Below are positions 37,454-48,028 of a DNA stretch of 64,000 nt, in pieces (position 1 is the first letter of the stretch; each line of letters starts with the position of its first letter). Source of the stretch: Sphingomonadales bacterium (GTDB taxonomy: Bacteria > Pseudomonadota > Alphaproteobacteria > Sphingomonadales > Sphingomonadaceae); assembly GCA_027488785.1 (NCBI GenBank), contig JAIYAY010000004.1, forward strand, positions 1 through 64,000, given 5' to 3'. The notes beneath the pieces were generated by a model, which did no database searches, was not told where the DNA came from, and saw nothing but the letters and a program-made list of their open reading frames with translations. A program made the translations under genes and the position numbers.

Positions 37454-38341
37454 ATGACAAGTTTTGCCGCCAGCCTTGCTGGCTTTGTGCTGCGCACCAC
37501 CGGCTATTATCGCCGGATGTTCAGCGGTGGTCCGCAATTTGAAAAGAATATTGCAAAAATCCGTTCGGGGCCCTTGCCATCGCCCAAGGCGCATGCCGAC
37601 GTCGATATCCGAAACAGCGAATTTCAGGGCCGCCCTGTCTGGCACCTTGCACCAAAAAATGCCGCGCCAACGGCGCATATCTTATTCTGGCATGGCGGCG
37701 GCTATGTCTATCCTGCAACCGACATCCACTGGAAATTTCTGTCGCGCATGGCATCGGTACATGGCTGGTCTATTACTGCGCCGCTCTATCCGCTCGCGCC
37801 GGAAAATACGGCGGACCATATCACCAATTGGGCGATGGAGTATTACAAAGCCTATCTGGCGGAGATGGGGGACACTGCCTTTGTCATGGGCGGCGATTCT
37901 GCCGGTGGCGGCCTGACTGCTGCATTGGCGCACATGGCGCGCGACAAGGGGCATAGTTTGCCCGCCAGTCTCTTGCTCATCTGCCCATGGCTCAACCTTG
38001 ACCCATCCCATCCCGACCAACTGAAAACAGAACCCCGCGATGGCATATTGACCATCGGCGGGATTACCGCAGGCGGCGTGCTATATGCGGGCGACTTGCC
38101 GCGCACCGACCCAAGATGCAGCCCGATTTTCGGCAATTGGGAAGGCTTACCGCCGATCCTCGCTTTTGGGGGCGGTGACGACATATTGGTCACGGACGCG
38201 CGGGCATTGAAGGCGAAGCTGCCTTCAGTGGAGCATATCGAGCTTGCCGGCATGCTGCATGATTGGCCGATTTTCAGTTTCAGTGAATCGCGCAAAGCGC
38301 AGGCAAAAATGGCCAATTTTGTCACGCCAGCAGTGGCATGA
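37454..38341 (+). CDS. Alpha/beta hydrolase of the hormone-sensitive lipase type
   Basis: The 295-residue protein has the oxyanion motif WHGGGYVYP, the nucleophile elbow GGDSAGGGL, and the Asp and His in GGGDDILVTDA and GMLHDWPIF. These define HSL-family esterases, which act on short acyl esters. The start is the ATG at 37454, with GGGAGAG 6 bp upstream; the longer frame to 37376 includes the hairpin and is unlikely. No signal peptide is seen. A desaturase gene follows in the same direction. Confidence 0.88.
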   Translation: MTSFAASLAGFVLRTTGYYRRMFSGGPQFEKNIAKIRSGPLPSPKAHADVDIRNSEFQGRPVWHLAPKNAAPTAHILFWHGGGYVYPATDIHWKFLSRMASVHGWSITAPLYPLAPENTADHITNWAMEYYKAYLAEMGDTAFVMGGDSAGGGLTAALAHMARDKGHSLPASLLLICPWLNLDPSHPDQLKTEPRDGILTIGGITAGGVLYAGDLPRTDPRCSPIFGNWEGLPPILAFGGGDDILVTDARALKAKLPSVEHIELAGMLHDWPIFSFSESRKAQAKMANFVTPAVA

Positions 38342-38398
38342 CGCATTTGCGTATAGGACAGCCGGGCTTTATGCTTTCTGCATGAACATGGACGCATC

Positions 38399-39322
38399 AT
38401 GCCAGCGGTAAAGGCCGCCAATCCGCGCGACGTTTTCGCCGCAGAGGACTGGCGCGCCATCACCAAATTGTCGCGGTGGCGCGGCATCTGGCTCGTGCTG
38501 CATGGTTGGATGATTGTCGCCTTCGCAGCCTTTGGTGGCGCGGCGGCATGGGACTATCACTGGCTCGCGGGCATTCTGGTGACGCCTTTGTCGCTTGCCA
38601 TACTGGGCGGGCGGCAATTGGGGCTTTCGATCCTGATGCATGATGGCGCACATGGCTTGCTGCATCCCAACCGCAAGGCCAATAACTGGCTGGGTCAATG
38701 GCCAACGGGCGCCGCGACGGGGAGCGACTTGTTCGCCTATCGCGCCTATCATTTGACGCACCATAAATTTACGCAGCAGGCCGAGGACCCTGACCTATCT
38801 CTGTCCGCCCCCTTCCCCACCAACCGCGATAGCCTGCGCCGCAAATTCATCCGCGATCTGACGGGACAGACATTTTACAAACAACGCCGTGCACAATTTG
38901 CGGCCGCTTTACGCGGGGCAAATACCACCGCGCCCACGGTGGGTCGGTTCTTAATCTTGCAAGCCATATTGCTGACGATATCTTTGCTCGTCTGGGGCTG
39001 GACGCCATTCCTGCTTTGGCTGGCGGCGCTTGCCACGACATTTCAATTATTCCTGCGGATCCGCAACATCGCCGAACATGCCTGCACGCCTACGGGTAGC
39101 GGTGATCCATTCACCCATGCGCGAACCACTTATGCCGGCCTTATCGCCCGTGCGACCGTCGCGCCTTATTGGGTCAATTATCACAGCGAGCATCATCTGT
39201 TCATGGGGGTGCCCTGCTACCATCTGGCGGCGACCCATCGCTTGCTGGGAAGCGCAGGCTATCATCCGAAGATGACTTTATCACCCCATTATCGCGACGT
39301 TTTGGCGCAGGTTGTCAACTGA
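38399..39322 (+). CDS. Membrane fatty acid desaturase
   Basis: The 307-residue membrane protein has three histidine boxes, HDGAH, HLTHHKF and NYHSEHHLFMG, which bind the di-iron centre, and about four hydrophobic segments. It would introduce a double bond in acyl lipids, or act on a related hydrocarbon such as a carotenoid. The order esterase-desaturase suggests lipid modification. Its 3' end overlaps the convergent DUF1003 gene by 8 bp. Confidence 0.86.
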   Translation: MPAVKAANPRDVFAAEDWRAITKLSRWRGIWLVLHGWMIVAFAAFGGAAAWDYHWLAGILVTPLSLAILGGRQLGLSILMHDGAHGLLHPNRKANNWLGQWPTGAATGSDLFAYRAYHLTHHKFTQQAEDPDLSLSAPFPTNRDSLRRKFIRDLTGQTFYKQRRAQFAAALRGANTTAPTVGRFLILQAILLTISLLVWGWTPFLLWLAALATTFQLFLRIRNIAEHACTPTGSGDPFTHARTTYAGLIARATVAPYWVNYHSEHHLFMGVPCYHLAATHRLLGSAGYHPKMTLSPHYRDVLAQVVN

Positions 39323-39836
39323 CGGGGGACGCGCCAGCGTTCTCGCGCTTGATAATCTCCAGAAGGGCATCGATTTTTGCGTGCAACCGCATGATTTCCA
39401 GTTCAGCCCGCAAATTGACTTCATAATCATGCGCTGCGGCGATCCGGTCTTTGGCTGACTGGCGATTTTGGCTCATCATGATGATCGGCGCTTGAATCGC
39501 CGCAACCGTTGACAGCATCAGGTTCAGAAAGATGAACGGATAGGGGTCAAATGCCTTCCCAAATTGGCCCATGATCCCGGAGTTTAACAGCATCCAGCAC
39601 AGCAACACGGCGGCAAAGACCATGATGAATTTCCATGATCCGCCTACCGCCGCAACCTTGTCCGACAGGCGCTCGCCAAAAGTCGCCTGTTCGTCGACAA
39701 TATCACCAACATCACGGCTGGTGCGCTGCACATGGTGAATATGATGCAGCACCTTGGCCTCTTCGGCCTCCAATTGGTCCAGTGATTTTCCCAGGAGATC
39801 AATCGCCAGCTTTTCGACGGACGGCAGTTCTTTCAT
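39315..39836 (-). CDS. DUF1003 membrane protein
   Basis: The 173-residue protein has two transmembrane helices (about 70-90 and 100-120) around PYPFIFLNLMLSTVAAIQAPIIMMSQNRQ, the hallmark of DUF1003, plus a charged C-terminal coiled coil. The family has no firm function. The C-terminal helix suggests oligomerisation. It lies 44 bp after the lysS end on the same strand, with a plausible AGGAG site before the ATG. Confidence 0.85.
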   Translation of the reverse strand: MKELPSVEKLAIDLLGKSLDQLEAEEAKVLHHIHHVQRTSRDVGDIVDEQATFGERLSDKVAAVGGSWKFIMVFAAVLLCWMLLNSGIMGQFGKAFDPYPFIFLNLMLSTVAAIQAPIIMMSQNRQSAKDRIAAAHDYEVNLRAELEIMRLHAKIDALLEIIKRENAGASPVS

Positions 39837-39880
39837 GTCAACTCTCCTGCAATGTTTGAACCGGTCGGCGATCGTTGTAG

Positions 39881-41446
39881 CTATGCAAGCGCCTCCGCGA
39901 TAAGCTGACGGCTATTGGCCAAGCCATAAAGCGCGATGAAGCTGCCCATGCGCGGCCCGGCGCTGGAACCCAAAAGCGTTTCATACAAAGCCTTGAACCA
40001 GTCGCGCAGATTTTCAAATCCACCCTCTTTGCCGATTTCATAGACGATATTTTGAATATCTTCGGCGCTGGCATCTGCGGGCAATTCGGCCAGCCGCGCA
40101 TCCAGCGTTTGCAATGCAGCAATCTCCACGCCCTCAGGCTTACGCTTTTGCAAAGTTGGCGCGACGAAATCACGGTTATAGGCTAAAGCAATCGGGATCA
40201 GCTCGGCCAGTTCCGGCGCGTTTTCGGGCGAGACATTATCGGCATAATTGCCCAAATACCCCCAAACCTGCGCCTCGGTTGCGCCGGCCCCCATCACGCC
40301 GACAAGGTTCAGCAAAAGGCCGAATGTCACAGGCGGCTGCCCGCTGGGTACTTGGCCGTTGTGGACATGATGCACAGGGTTACCCAGCCGCTTTTCCAGC
40401 GGTTGCTCATGCCATTGCGCACGGAATTGGAAATATTCGTCGACAGCCTTTGGCACCACGCCCAAATGCAATTGCTTGGCGCTTTTGGGTTCGCGAAAAG
40501 CGTAAAAGGCAACGCTGTTTTCCGTGCCATATTTCAGCCAATCTTCGAGCGCGAGGCCATTGCCCTTGGACTTGGAAATCTTCTCGCCTTTTTCATCGAG
40601 GAACATTTCGTAAATCAGGCTTTCGGGCGGACGGCCGCCAAGCACACGCGCAATCTTGCCCGATTGCACACCGCTGTCGGTCAAATCCTTGCCATACATT
40701 TCATAATCAACGCCCAACGCGACCCAGCGCATCGCCCAATCGACCTTCCATTGCAGCTTTGACTTGCCGCCCAAGATCGATTGCGTGACCATGTCGCCAT
40801 CATCATCGAAACGGACGAGGCCCGCTTCGGCGTCAACAACCTCAACCGGCACTTGAAGCACGACGCCGGTCTTCTCGCTGATGGGTAGTATCGGCGAATA
40901 GGTCGCGGCGCGTTCCTTGCGCAATGTGGGCAGCATGATGTCCAATATGCCCTGATAATTTCGCAGCACATTTTTTAGCGCATCGTCAAAAGCGCCGCTT
41001 TCATATTGCGACGAAGATGAGATGAATTCATATTCAAAGCCAAACTGATCCAGAAAATCGCGCAGCATCGCATTATTATGCGCAGCAAAGCTTTCGAATT
41101 TTTCAAATGGATCAGGAATGCGCGACAAAGGCTTGCCCAAATGTTCGGCCAGCATTTTTTGGTTCGGCACATTGTCTGGCACTTTGCGCAGGCCATCCAT
41201 ATCATCCGAAAATTCAATGAGCCGCGTTGGCGCATCGGAGATGGTCCGGAACGCATTGCGCACCATCGTCGTGCGCAGCACTTCGTTAAAGGTGCCGATG
41301 TGCGGCAGACCCGATGGACCATAACCACATTCAAAGATAATCGCCTGATTATCGGCCTTGCCATTGGGATAGCGTTTCAGCAAACGCCGCGCCTCTTCAT
41401 AAGGCCAGGCTTTTGATGCCAATGCTATGTCGCGAAGGTCAGTCAC
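39881..41446 (-). CDS. lysS: Class I lysyl-tRNA synthetase
   Basis: The 521-residue enzyme has the class I HIGH-type motif LPHIGTFNE near residue 49 and the KMSKS-type loop KISKSKG. This is the archaeal-type class I LysRS found in many alphaproteobacteria instead of class II LysS. I chose the GTG at 41446 (VTDLRDIALA), preceded by AAAGAG; the frame continues upstream into non-homologous sequence that overlaps the divergent helicase gene. Only 37 bp separates the two divergent starts. Confidence 0.93.
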   Translation of the reverse strand: MTDLRDIALASKAWPYEEARRLLKRYPNGKADNQAIIFECGYGPSGLPHIGTFNEVLRTTMVRNAFRTISDAPTRLIEFSDDMDGLRKVPDNVPNQKMLAEHLGKPLSRIPDPFEKFESFAAHNNAMLRDFLDQFGFEYEFISSSSQYESGAFDDALKNVLRNYQGILDIMLPTLRKERAATYSPILPISEKTGVVLQVPVEVVDAEAGLVRFDDDGDMVTQSILGGKSKLQWKVDWAMRWVALGVDYEMYGKDLTDSGVQSGKIARVLGGRPPESLIYEMFLDEKGEKISKSKGNGLALEDWLKYGTENSVAFYAFREPKSAKQLHLGVVPKAVDEYFQFRAQWHEQPLEKRLGNPVHHVHNGQVPSGQPPVTFGLLLNLVGVMGAGATEAQVWGYLGNYADNVSPENAPELAELIPIALAYNRDFVAPTLQKRKPEGVEIAALQTLDARLAELPADASAEDIQNIVYEIGKEGGFENLRDWFKALYETLLGSSAGPRMGSFIALYGLANSRQLIAEALA

Positions 41447-41483
41447 GTGTTGCTCTTTCGTTCCAAATAACCCAACAGGGCTT

Positions 41484-44219
41484 ATGGAAACTCCCCTAGC
41501 CTTTCCTGCGCTCCATGCAAGCCATGCCGGTATTTGGATGGGCAGTAGCGATGGACAAGTGCACAGCATCAGCAAGGGCGAGGCCGCGGGCCGCGCTGCC
41601 GAAACGCCCATGGTCATGCTGAATGCGCCTTTGGTCGCACAAAGGCTTGGTTACCCCGATTTGTCAGGGCTCGACCTTCTGGAGCTTTATGCCTTTGTTT
41701 ATCCCGCGCGCTTTGCCGTGCCAACACCCAAGGGATTGGCCAAGGCTTTGGGCCTGCCCGCGCCAGCGACGGATCAAGAGGTGCCTATATTTTTATTGCA
41801 CGCTGCGCGCCGTTTGCTGTCGGTGCTGGGCGAAGCGGATTGGGTGGAGCGCGAAGGGGCGTGGGATTCGGCCCAAGCCTTGATGCGTTTGCGCTGGCCA
41901 TGGGCCAATCTGGTCTTGGCGCAGCTTAAAAAGCCCGAGCGGCCCGAACGCTGGCTGTTTAGCCGCCTGCCCGAGTGGGAGGAGGCCCCGCCCCGCACCC
42001 CGCCGCGCGTGGTTACCTTGCAGGCCGATGCCGTCCAAGACCGCTTGGCGTCGCTTGTCGGCGGCTCTGCGGAAACACGGCAGGGCCAGCGCGATTTTGC
42101 GCTGGCGGCGGCAGAAATCTTTTCGCCGCGCAAGGGCAAAGGCGAGCCGCATATGCTGCTGGCGGAGGCGGGCACGGGCATTGGTAAAACGCTCGGCTAT
42201 CTGGCGCCTGCCAGCCTATGGGCAACGGCGGCCGATGGCACGGTGTGGATTTCAACCTTCACCAAGGCGCTGCAACGGCAATTGGTACGCGAGGCGAAGC
42301 GCATTTACCCCGACCATGCCACATTCAAGTCGAAGGTCGTGGTGCGTAAGGGCCGCGAAAATTATCTGTGCCTATTAAATCTGGAGGATGCCTTGCAAGG
42401 CGGCTTTGCCGGACGTGCGGCCATATTAGCGCATCTGGTGGCGCGCTGGGCGGCCTATTCGCATGATGGCGATATGATTGGCGGCGATTTGCCCGGTTGG
42501 TTGCCGACCTTGTTCCGGCGCAATGGCTCCAATGCGTTGACCGACCGGCGTGGCGAATGCATTTATGCCGGATGCCCGCATTATAAAAAATGCTTCATCG
42601 AACGCGCGGCGCGTTCGTCGATGCAGGCCGAAATCGTCATCGCCAATCATGCGCTGATGATGGTCAACGCCGCGCGCGGGCGCGATGAACAAAATCGGCC
42701 AAGCCGGATCATTTTTGATGAAGGCCATCATCTGTTCGACGCCGCGGATTCGATGTTTTCGGCCGCGCTCACGGGGCAAGAAACCATTGAATTGCGCCGC
42801 TGGGTCATTGGCCCCGAAGGCAAGGCCCGCGGCCGACGACGCGGATTATCGGCGCGGCTGGCCGATGTCGCGTCTTATGATGAAGAGGGCGGCCTTGCCA
42901 TTGAAATGGCGCGCGTCGCGGCGGAGGCTTTGCCCGGTGATGGATGGCTGGCACGCTTGGCCGAAGGAACGCCATCGGGTCCAATTGAGCATTTGCTCGC
43001 CGCCATTCGCGCGATGGTGTTCGCCCGCGACGAAACCAATGCGACCGAAAGCGGCTATGGTCTGGAAACCGAGCTTGCTGATCCTGACCCCAATGTCATT
43101 GACGCCGCCGCCGATGCCGCCATCGCGCTGGAGGCGCTGGCACGACCGCTAACGATGCTGGGGCAGCGCTTGGAGGCGATGATAGCCGACCCACCCGATT
43201 GGCTCGATGGCAGCGCCCGTGCGCGCGTCGAGGGCGCAACCGCAAGCCTAAGCTGGCGCATCGACACATTGCGCGCATGGATATCCATGTTGGCGCGCGC
43301 CCTTGGCCCCGTAGACCCTGAATATGTCGACTGGCTCGCGATTGAACGGTTTGAAGGCCGCGAAATGGACATTGGCATGCACCGTCGCTGGCTCGACCCG
43401 ATGAAGCCCGTAGCGGAAATCGTGCTGAAGCCAAGTCACGGCGTTTTGGCCACTTCCGCAACCTTACGCAGCGGTGGCGACTGGCAAAATGCCGAGATGC
43501 GGACGGGCGCATTTCATCTCGATAAGCCCGCGACACATTTTTCAGCGATCAGCCCGTTTGACTACAGCACGCAGGCCGAGGTGTTGATCGTCACCGATAT
43601 CAAAAAGGGCGACCCTGCGGCTTTGGCGGGGGCCTATGCGTCCTTGATCACGGCATCGGGTGGCGGCGCCTTAGGCCTGTTCACCGCGATACGGCGATTG
43701 CGATCCACTTATGCGCGTATCGCCGACCGTTTAGCGCGGGACGGCCTGCCTTTATATGCGCAACATGTGGACCCCATTGATACCGGAACGTTGGTCGACA
43801 TATTCCGCGATGACCCGCATGCAAGCTTGCTGGGCACAGACGCATTGCGCGACGGGGTGGACGTGCCAGGCCATTCGCTGCGGCTGGTCATGATGGAGCA
43901 AATTCCCTGGCCCCGCCCCGACATATTGCACCGCGCGCGGCGTTTAAAACATGGCGGCATGGAATATGATGATCGCATCATCCGCGCCAAAATGGCGCAG
44001 GCCTTTGGCCGCCTTATCCGCAGCGCCGGCGACAAAGGCCATTTTGTGCTATTATCATCCGCAGTACCAAGCCGGCTTTTGTCCGCATTCCCGCCGGGAA
44101 CGCCTATTCGTCGGGTAACACTGGAGGAGGCGGTGCAGTCCGTAAAATCAGGTCTTTCGTCTGACATAAATTTGCGGCAGGACACCACAGACACGTTGGA
44201 AGAGAGCAACCCGATTTGA
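41484..44219 (+). CDS. Fe-S cluster superfamily 2 DNA helicase (DinG/YoaA/XPD type)
   Basis: The 911-residue protein has Walker A EAGTGIGKTLGY (about residue 232), four cysteines placed as in XPD (ENYLC near 295, then GECIYAGCPHYKKC near 358-370) for an iron-sulfur cluster, the DEGH box in IIFDEGHHLFDAA, and a C-terminal helicase domain ending in a QAFGRLIRS motif VI. It would unwind DNA 5' to 3' in repair or replication-fork processing. An N-terminal 190-residue region is not part of the helicase core. It overlaps sixA by 4 bp. Confidence 0.88.
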   Translation: METPLAFPALHASHAGIWMGSSDGQVHSISKGEAAGRAAETPMVMLNAPLVAQRLGYPDLSGLDLLELYAFVYPARFAVPTPKGLAKALGLPAPATDQEVPIFLLHAARRLLSVLGEADWVEREGAWDSAQALMRLRWPWANLVLAQLKKPERPERWLFSRLPEWEEAPPRTPPRVVTLQADAVQDRLASLVGGSAETRQGQRDFALAAAEIFSPRKGKGEPHMLLAEAGTGIGKTLGYLAPASLWATAADGTVWISTFTKALQRQLVREAKRIYPDHATFKSKVVVRKGRENYLCLLNLEDALQGGFAGRAAILAHLVARWAAYSHDGDMIGGDLPGWLPTLFRRNGSNALTDRRGECIYAGCPHYKKCFIERAARSSMQAEIVIANHALMMVNAARGRDEQNRPSRIIFDEGHHLFDAADSMFSAALTGQETIELRRWVIGPEGKARGRRRGLSARLADVASYDEEGGLAIEMARVAAEALPGDGWLARLAEGTPSGPIEHLLAAIRAMVFARDETNATESGYGLETELADPDPNVIDAAADAAIALEALARPLTMLGQRLEAMIADPPDWLDGSARARVEGATASLSWRIDTLRAWISMLARALGPVDPEYVDWLAIERFEGREMDIGMHRRWLDPMKPVAEIVLKPSHGVLATSATLRSGGDWQNAEMRTGAFHLDKPATHFSAISPFDYSTQAEVLIVTDIKKGDPAALAGAYASLITASGGGALGLFTAIRRLRSTYARIADRLARDGLPLYAQHVDPIDTGTLVDIFRDDPHASLLGTDALRDGVDVPGHSLRLVMMEQIPWPRPDILHRARRLKHGGMEYDDRIIRAKMAQAFGRLIRSAGDKGHFVLLSSAVPSRLLSAFPPGTPIRRVTLEEAVQSVKSGLSSDINLRQDTTDTLEESNPI

Positions 44220-44761
44220 CCTTCACCCTTACCTTGTTCCGCCATGCCAAATCGAGCTGGGATGACACCGTCCCGCGGGACTTTGATCGTCCGCTCAATA
44301 AGCGCGGCGAAAAGGCAGCGGTCACCATGGGCATCTGGGTAAAACGCAACGGATTAACCTTTGACCATGTCGTCGCCAGTCCCGCCGTGCGTGTCATCGA
44401 AACGATTGACCAATTTGTGAAGGGCACAGGCGGACGCATGGAACCCAATTGGGACCGCCGGATTTATCTGGCGTCCTCTGCGACGTTAATGGACGTGCTG
44501 CGCGATCAGTCCGATGCACATAAAAATCTGCTGATGGTCGGGCATAATCCGGGGCTAGAGGATCTTGTATTTGACATTTGCCCCGATGACGGCACCTCGC
44601 CGTTGCGCGATTTGGTTTGGGAGAAATACCCAACGGCGGCCATTGCGCGAATGGAATTGAACATCTCCCGCTGGACCGAACTGGAGCGCAGATGCGGGCA
44701 GCTCACACATTTCATTCGGCCCCGCGATCTTGACCCCGAACTCGGGCCCGAAGACGAATGA
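44216..44761 (+). CDS. sixA: SixA-type histidine phosphatase
   Basis: The 181-residue protein has the phosphoglycerate-mutase-like catalytic start LFRHAKSSWDD and a second histidine in MVGHNPGLEDL. SixA in E. coli removes phosphate from histidines of phosphotransfer proteins, notably NPr of the nitrogen PTS, which would connect it to the PtsP in this window. It starts with TTG at 44216, overlapping the helicase stop (TTGA), and its own stop overlaps the GNAT start. The link to the helicase is unexplained. Confidence 0.86.
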   Translation: MTFTLTLFRHAKSSWDDTVPRDFDRPLNKRGEKAAVTMGIWVKRNGLTFDHVVASPAVRVIETIDQFVKGTGGRMEPNWDRRIYLASSATLMDVLRDQSDAHKNLLMVGHNPGLEDLVFDICPDDGTSPLRDLVWEKYPTAAIARMELNISRWTELERRCGQLTHFIRPRDLDPELGPEDE

Positions 44762-45279
44762 CACCTGTTATTTGGCGCACCGCCAATGCGGATGATGCCG
44801 AAGCGCTCGCCTATCTAGGCGCGGCGACGTTCATGGCTACCTTTGCTTTTGACCATCCTGGCCAACCGATGATGGAACATCTGCGGCAAGAACATAGCGC
44901 CGCATATTACGCCACAGCGCTCCGTGATCCGACTATCGATATCTTGCTGGGCGAAACCCCGCTGGGCGCGCCTATCGGCTATGCCATGGTCACGCCAGCG
45001 GCGCATCCGGGGCTTCAGCAACCCGGCGATATCGAACTGAAACGCATCTATTTGCTCGGCCCATGGCAGGGCGGTGGGAACGGCAAAGACCTGCTAGATC
45101 GCGTTTTTGAGGTAACCGAAAAGCGACAGGCAAAACGCCTGTTGCTTTCGGTCTACGAAAAAAATGTCCGCGCCATTAGCTTTTATGAACGCGCCGGCTT
45201 TGGTGCCATTGGCGAAACGGTCTTCATGGTTGGCCCGGTGCCTTTTCGCGACTTGGTCTACGCGCGAAATATGGGTTAG
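44758..45279 (+). CDS. GNAT-family N-acetyltransferase
   Basis: The 173-residue protein has the GNAT core: an acetyl-CoA loop region [17 protein letters not shown], followed by [23 protein letters not shown]. The loop is slightly unusual because the normal Q/R-x-x-G-x-G/A has the form QGGGNGK. The substrate is unknown. It is the last gene of a translationally coupled run with the helicase and sixA (ATGA overlap) and converges with merR with a 4-bp overlap. Confidence 0.85.
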   Translation: MTPVIWRTANADDAEALAYLGAATFMATFAFDHPGQPMMEHLRQEHSAAYYATALRDPTIDILLGETPLGAPIGYAMVTPAAHPGLQQPGDIELKRIYLLGPWQGGGNGKDLLDRVFEVTEKRQAKRLLLSVYEKNVRAISFYERAGFGAIGETVFMVGPVPFRDLVYARNMG

Positions 45280-45635
45280 GCGGCAGCCAAGGCGGACGCC
45301 AGTCTATCGCGCACCGCCTGCAAAGCACTAAAATCGAATGCAGCAGCGGGCGATGGCATCGGCGCAGGCGAAGGCGGCGGTGCATCCTTTGCTCCGCCTT
45401 CCATCAGAAAGCGACGCGCGCCTTTCACAGTATAGCCTTCTTGATACAATAAACGATGGATCGTGTGCAGCAGGGCCACGTCATCGGGCCGATATAACCG
45501 CCGACCACCCGCACGCGTCAGCGGCTTCAGCATTGGAAATTGTTCTTCCCAATAACGCAATATGTGCGTGCGTACGCCCAACGCCTCCGCCATTTCACCA
45601 ATATTACGGAAGGCGTCAGCCGATTTTTCGGGCAT
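45276..45635 (-). CDS. MerR-family transcriptional regulator
   Basis: The 119-residue protein has a MerR-type winged helix ([26 protein letters not shown], then [14 protein letters not shown]) and a short Pro/Ala-rich tail with a weak helix instead of a ligand domain. Such a gene follows ihfA in many alphaproteobacteria, and its role is not established. It starts 4 bp after the ihfA stop, so it is the last member of the rpmF-plsX-fabH-ihfA-merR cluster. Confidence 0.87.
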   Translation of the reverse strand: MPEKSADAFRNIGEMAEALGVRTHILRYWEEQFPMLKPLTRAGGRRLYRPDDVALLHTIHRLLYQEGYTVKGARRFLMEGGAKDAPPPSPAPMPSPAAAFDFSALQAVRDRLASALAAA

Positions 45636-45639
45636 AAAG

Positions 45640-45930
45640 TTACTTTACCTTTTGACGCATGCCTTGGCTTGCACGGAATGTAAGAACCCTACGTGGCGTA
45701 ATTGGCACTTCCACGCCTGTTTTCGGGTTGCGGCCGATACGCTCCGCTTTGTCGCGAAGGACGAAAGTGCCGAAACCAGAAATTTTGACATTGTCGCCAT
45801 TCAATAAAGCACTGGTCATATGACCCAAAATCGATTCGACCATCGCTGCGGCGTCCGCACGCGACAAACCGACTTGACGGTTAAGCATCTCAGCCAAATC
45901 AGCGCGCGTTAATGTTCCTGCATCAGCCAT
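45640..45930 (-). CDS. ihfA: Integration host factor alpha subunit
   Basis: The 96-residue protein matches the HU/IHF fold, with [17 protein letters not shown] at the start and the DNA-binding arm [28 protein letters not shown] bends DNA at specific sites during transcription, replication and recombination. GGAG precedes the ATG. The position after fabH is typical of the alpha subunit in proteobacteria. Confidence 0.9.
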   Translation of the reverse strand: MADAGTLTRADLAEMLNRQVGLSRADAAAMVESILGHMTSALLNGDNVKISGFGTFVLRDKAERIGRNPKTGVEVPITPRRVLTFRASQGMRQKVK

Positions 45931-46015
45931 CTTCGTCTCCGGACCTTAACTATTAATGTTAAGCCCATAGCATACAATAGAAATTCGATTTGTAAATTAG
46001 GGATGTTGGGGAAAT

Positions 46016-46984
46016 TTACATCCGGACGATCGACGCGCCCCAAGTAAATCCGCCACCCATCGCTTCCAAAACGACAATGTCCCCTTTTTGTATCCGGCCA
46101 TCGCGCACCGCGACATCCAAGGCCAAAGGAACCGACGCGGCAGATGTGTTTGCGTGCTGGTCAACGGTGAGGACAACTTTGCTGGGATCGAGCGCAAGCT
46201 TCTTGGCCGTTGCCTCAATTATCCGGGCATTTGCCTGATGCGGAACGACCCAGTCGATGTCAGCTGACGTCAATTCGGTTGCGGCCATCACCTCGTGCAA
46301 TACATTGGTGAGATTGGTCACGGCATGGCGGAACACCTCAGGCCCCTTCATCCGTAATTTGCCGACGGTGCCGGTGGTGGATGGGCCGCCATCGACATAT
46401 AATAATTCATTATGTTGACCATCAGCGTGTAATTTGGTCGCCAGCGCGCCGCGCGTTCCAACTTCGCCCGACAGGACAACAGCGCCAGCGCCGTCGCCAA
46501 ATAATACGCATGTCGTGCGGTCTTCCCAATCCAATATCCGGCTAAATGTTTCGGCCCCGATGACTAAAGCATTATGGGCAGACCCAGCGCGGATCATGCT
46601 TTCGGCGACAGAAAAAGCGTAGAGGAAGCCAGAGCAAACAGCTGCCACATCGAAGGCAACGCCGCCATTACAGCCAAGTGCATGCTGCACAATCGTGGCA
46701 GAGGCAGGGAATGTCTGGTCGGGCGTTGCGGTCGCCAATATGATAAGATCAATGTCCGTTGCTGACATGCCAGCCGCATCGAGTGCCTTACGCGATGCTT
46801 CGATCGCGAGGCTGGATGTGGTTTCATCGGGCGCGGCGATGTGGCGGAACTTTATACCCGTCCGCTCGGTAATCCATTCGTCTGTCGTATCGACCTTATT
46901 GGCTAATTCGGCATTGGACACGCGGTTGCGTGGTAGCGCCGACCCGGTGCCTTTAATAACGGCACGCAGAGCGACTTCAGTCAC
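46016..46984 (-). CDS. fabH: Beta-ketoacyl-ACP synthase III
   Basis: The 322-residue enzyme has the nucleophile in [13 protein letters not shown] (Cys117), His in [12 protein letters not shown] and Asn in [11 protein letters not shown], the complete Cys-His-Asn triad. It condenses acetyl-CoA with malonyl-ACP to begin type II fatty acid synthesis. The start is a GTG that overlaps the plsX stop (GTGA), which indicates translational coupling. IHF and MerR genes follow downstream. Confidence 0.95.
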   Translation of the reverse strand: MTEVALRAVIKGTGSALPRNRVSNAELANKVDTTDEWITERTGIKFRHIAAPDETTSSLAIEASRKALDAAGMSATDIDLIILATATPDQTFPASATIVQHALGCNGGVAFDVAAVCSGFLYAFSVAESMIRAGSAHNALVIGAETFSRILDWEDRTTCVLFGDGAGAVVLSGEVGTRGALATKLHADGQHNELLYVDGGPSTTGTVGKLRMKGPEVFRHAVTNLTNVLHEVMAATELTSADIDWVVPHQANARIIEATAKKLALDPSKVVLTVDQHANTSAASVPLALDVAVRDGRIQKGDIVVLEAMGGGFTWGASIVRM

Positions 46985-48006
46985 TCGGCCCGTATCCGCG
47001 CAAGATCTTGCGTGATCCGCGCTGTAATGTCTTCTTCAACCAATCGCGCCGCAACCTCGACGGCATGGGCCACACCCTTGATATTGGCGCTGCCGTGGCT
47101 TTTAACGACCACACCGTTCAGCCCCATGAACACAGCGCCATTATGATTATTGGGATCAAGATGATGCCGCAGCAATTCGGTGGCGGGCCGCGATACCAGA
47201 AATCCGAATTTTGAACGGATGGAGCTGGTGAATGCTCGGCGCAAAAGATCGGTCACGAACCTTGCTGTGCCCTCGATGGATTTCAATGCGATGTTGCCGG
47301 TAAAGCCATCGCAAACCACGACATCACATTCGCCGCGGTTGATTTTATCGGCCTCAACAAAGCCTTGAAAATCCATATGGAGGCCAGTCGCGTCGCGCAA
47401 ATGTTGCGCCGCGTCGCGCAGTTCATCAGTGCCCTTCATTTCCTCGGTCCCGATATTCAGCAAGCGGACACGCGGGCGGTCAAAGCCGAAAATGATACGC
47501 GAATAGGCCGCACCCATCACAGCGAACTGGACAAGGTTCTTCGCTTCACACTCGGTGTTTGCACCCAGATCCAGCATCACCACATCGGTATCTTCGAGCG
47601 TCGGCAGCAAGGCCGACAAAGCGGGTCGGTCAATGCCGGGCATGGTGCGCAGGGCGAGTTTGGCGGTGGCCATTAAGGCGCCAGTATTTCCTGCGCTGAC
47701 GGCGGCGCTGGCATCGCCAGCCTTCACGGCTTCAATCGCCATGCCCATGGAACTGGTCTTGGCTTTGCGCAAGGCGGCGCTAACCTTGTCATCGGCGGTG
47801 ACGACAACATCGCTATGCAGGATTTCGGAGGCAGCGCGTAAATTGGGGTGTTTATCGAGCGCAGATTTAATCTGCTTTTCGTCACCCACCAATAAAAACT
47901 GAAAGCTTTCGTGCCGGTGACGTGCCAAAGCCGCGCCTGCGATCATCACAGGAACGCCTTCGTCACCGCCCATCGCGTCAATGGCGATACGCGGTTTCAT
48001 CGACAC
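46981..48006 (-). CDS. plsX: Phosphate acyltransferase PlsX
   Basis: The 341-residue protein has the family start [18 protein letters not shown] and the conserved [22 protein letters not shown]. PlsX makes acyl-phosphate from acyl-ACP for PlsY in phospholipid synthesis. AAGGAG is 8 bp before the GTG at 48006, so this start is preferred to the in-frame ATG at 48000. It is 22 bp after rpmF and overlaps fabH. Confidence 0.95.
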   Translation of the reverse strand: MSMKPRIAIDAMGGDEGVPVMIAGAALARHRHESFQFLLVGDEKQIKSALDKHPNLRAASEILHSDVVVTADDKVSAALRKAKTSSMGMAIEAVKAGDASAAVSAGNTGALMATAKLALRTMPGIDRPALSALLPTLEDTDVVMLDLGANTECEAKNLVQFAVMGAAYSRIIFGFDRPRVRLLNIGTEEMKGTDELRDAAQHLRDATGLHMDFQGFVEADKINRGECDVVVCDGFTGNIALKSIEGTARFVTDLLRRAFTSSIRSKFGFLVSRPATELLRHHLDPNNHNGAVFMGLNGVVVKSHGSANIKGVAHAVEVAARLVEEDITARITQDLARIRAE

Positions 48007-48028
48007 CAGCTATTCTCCTTGAACAGGA

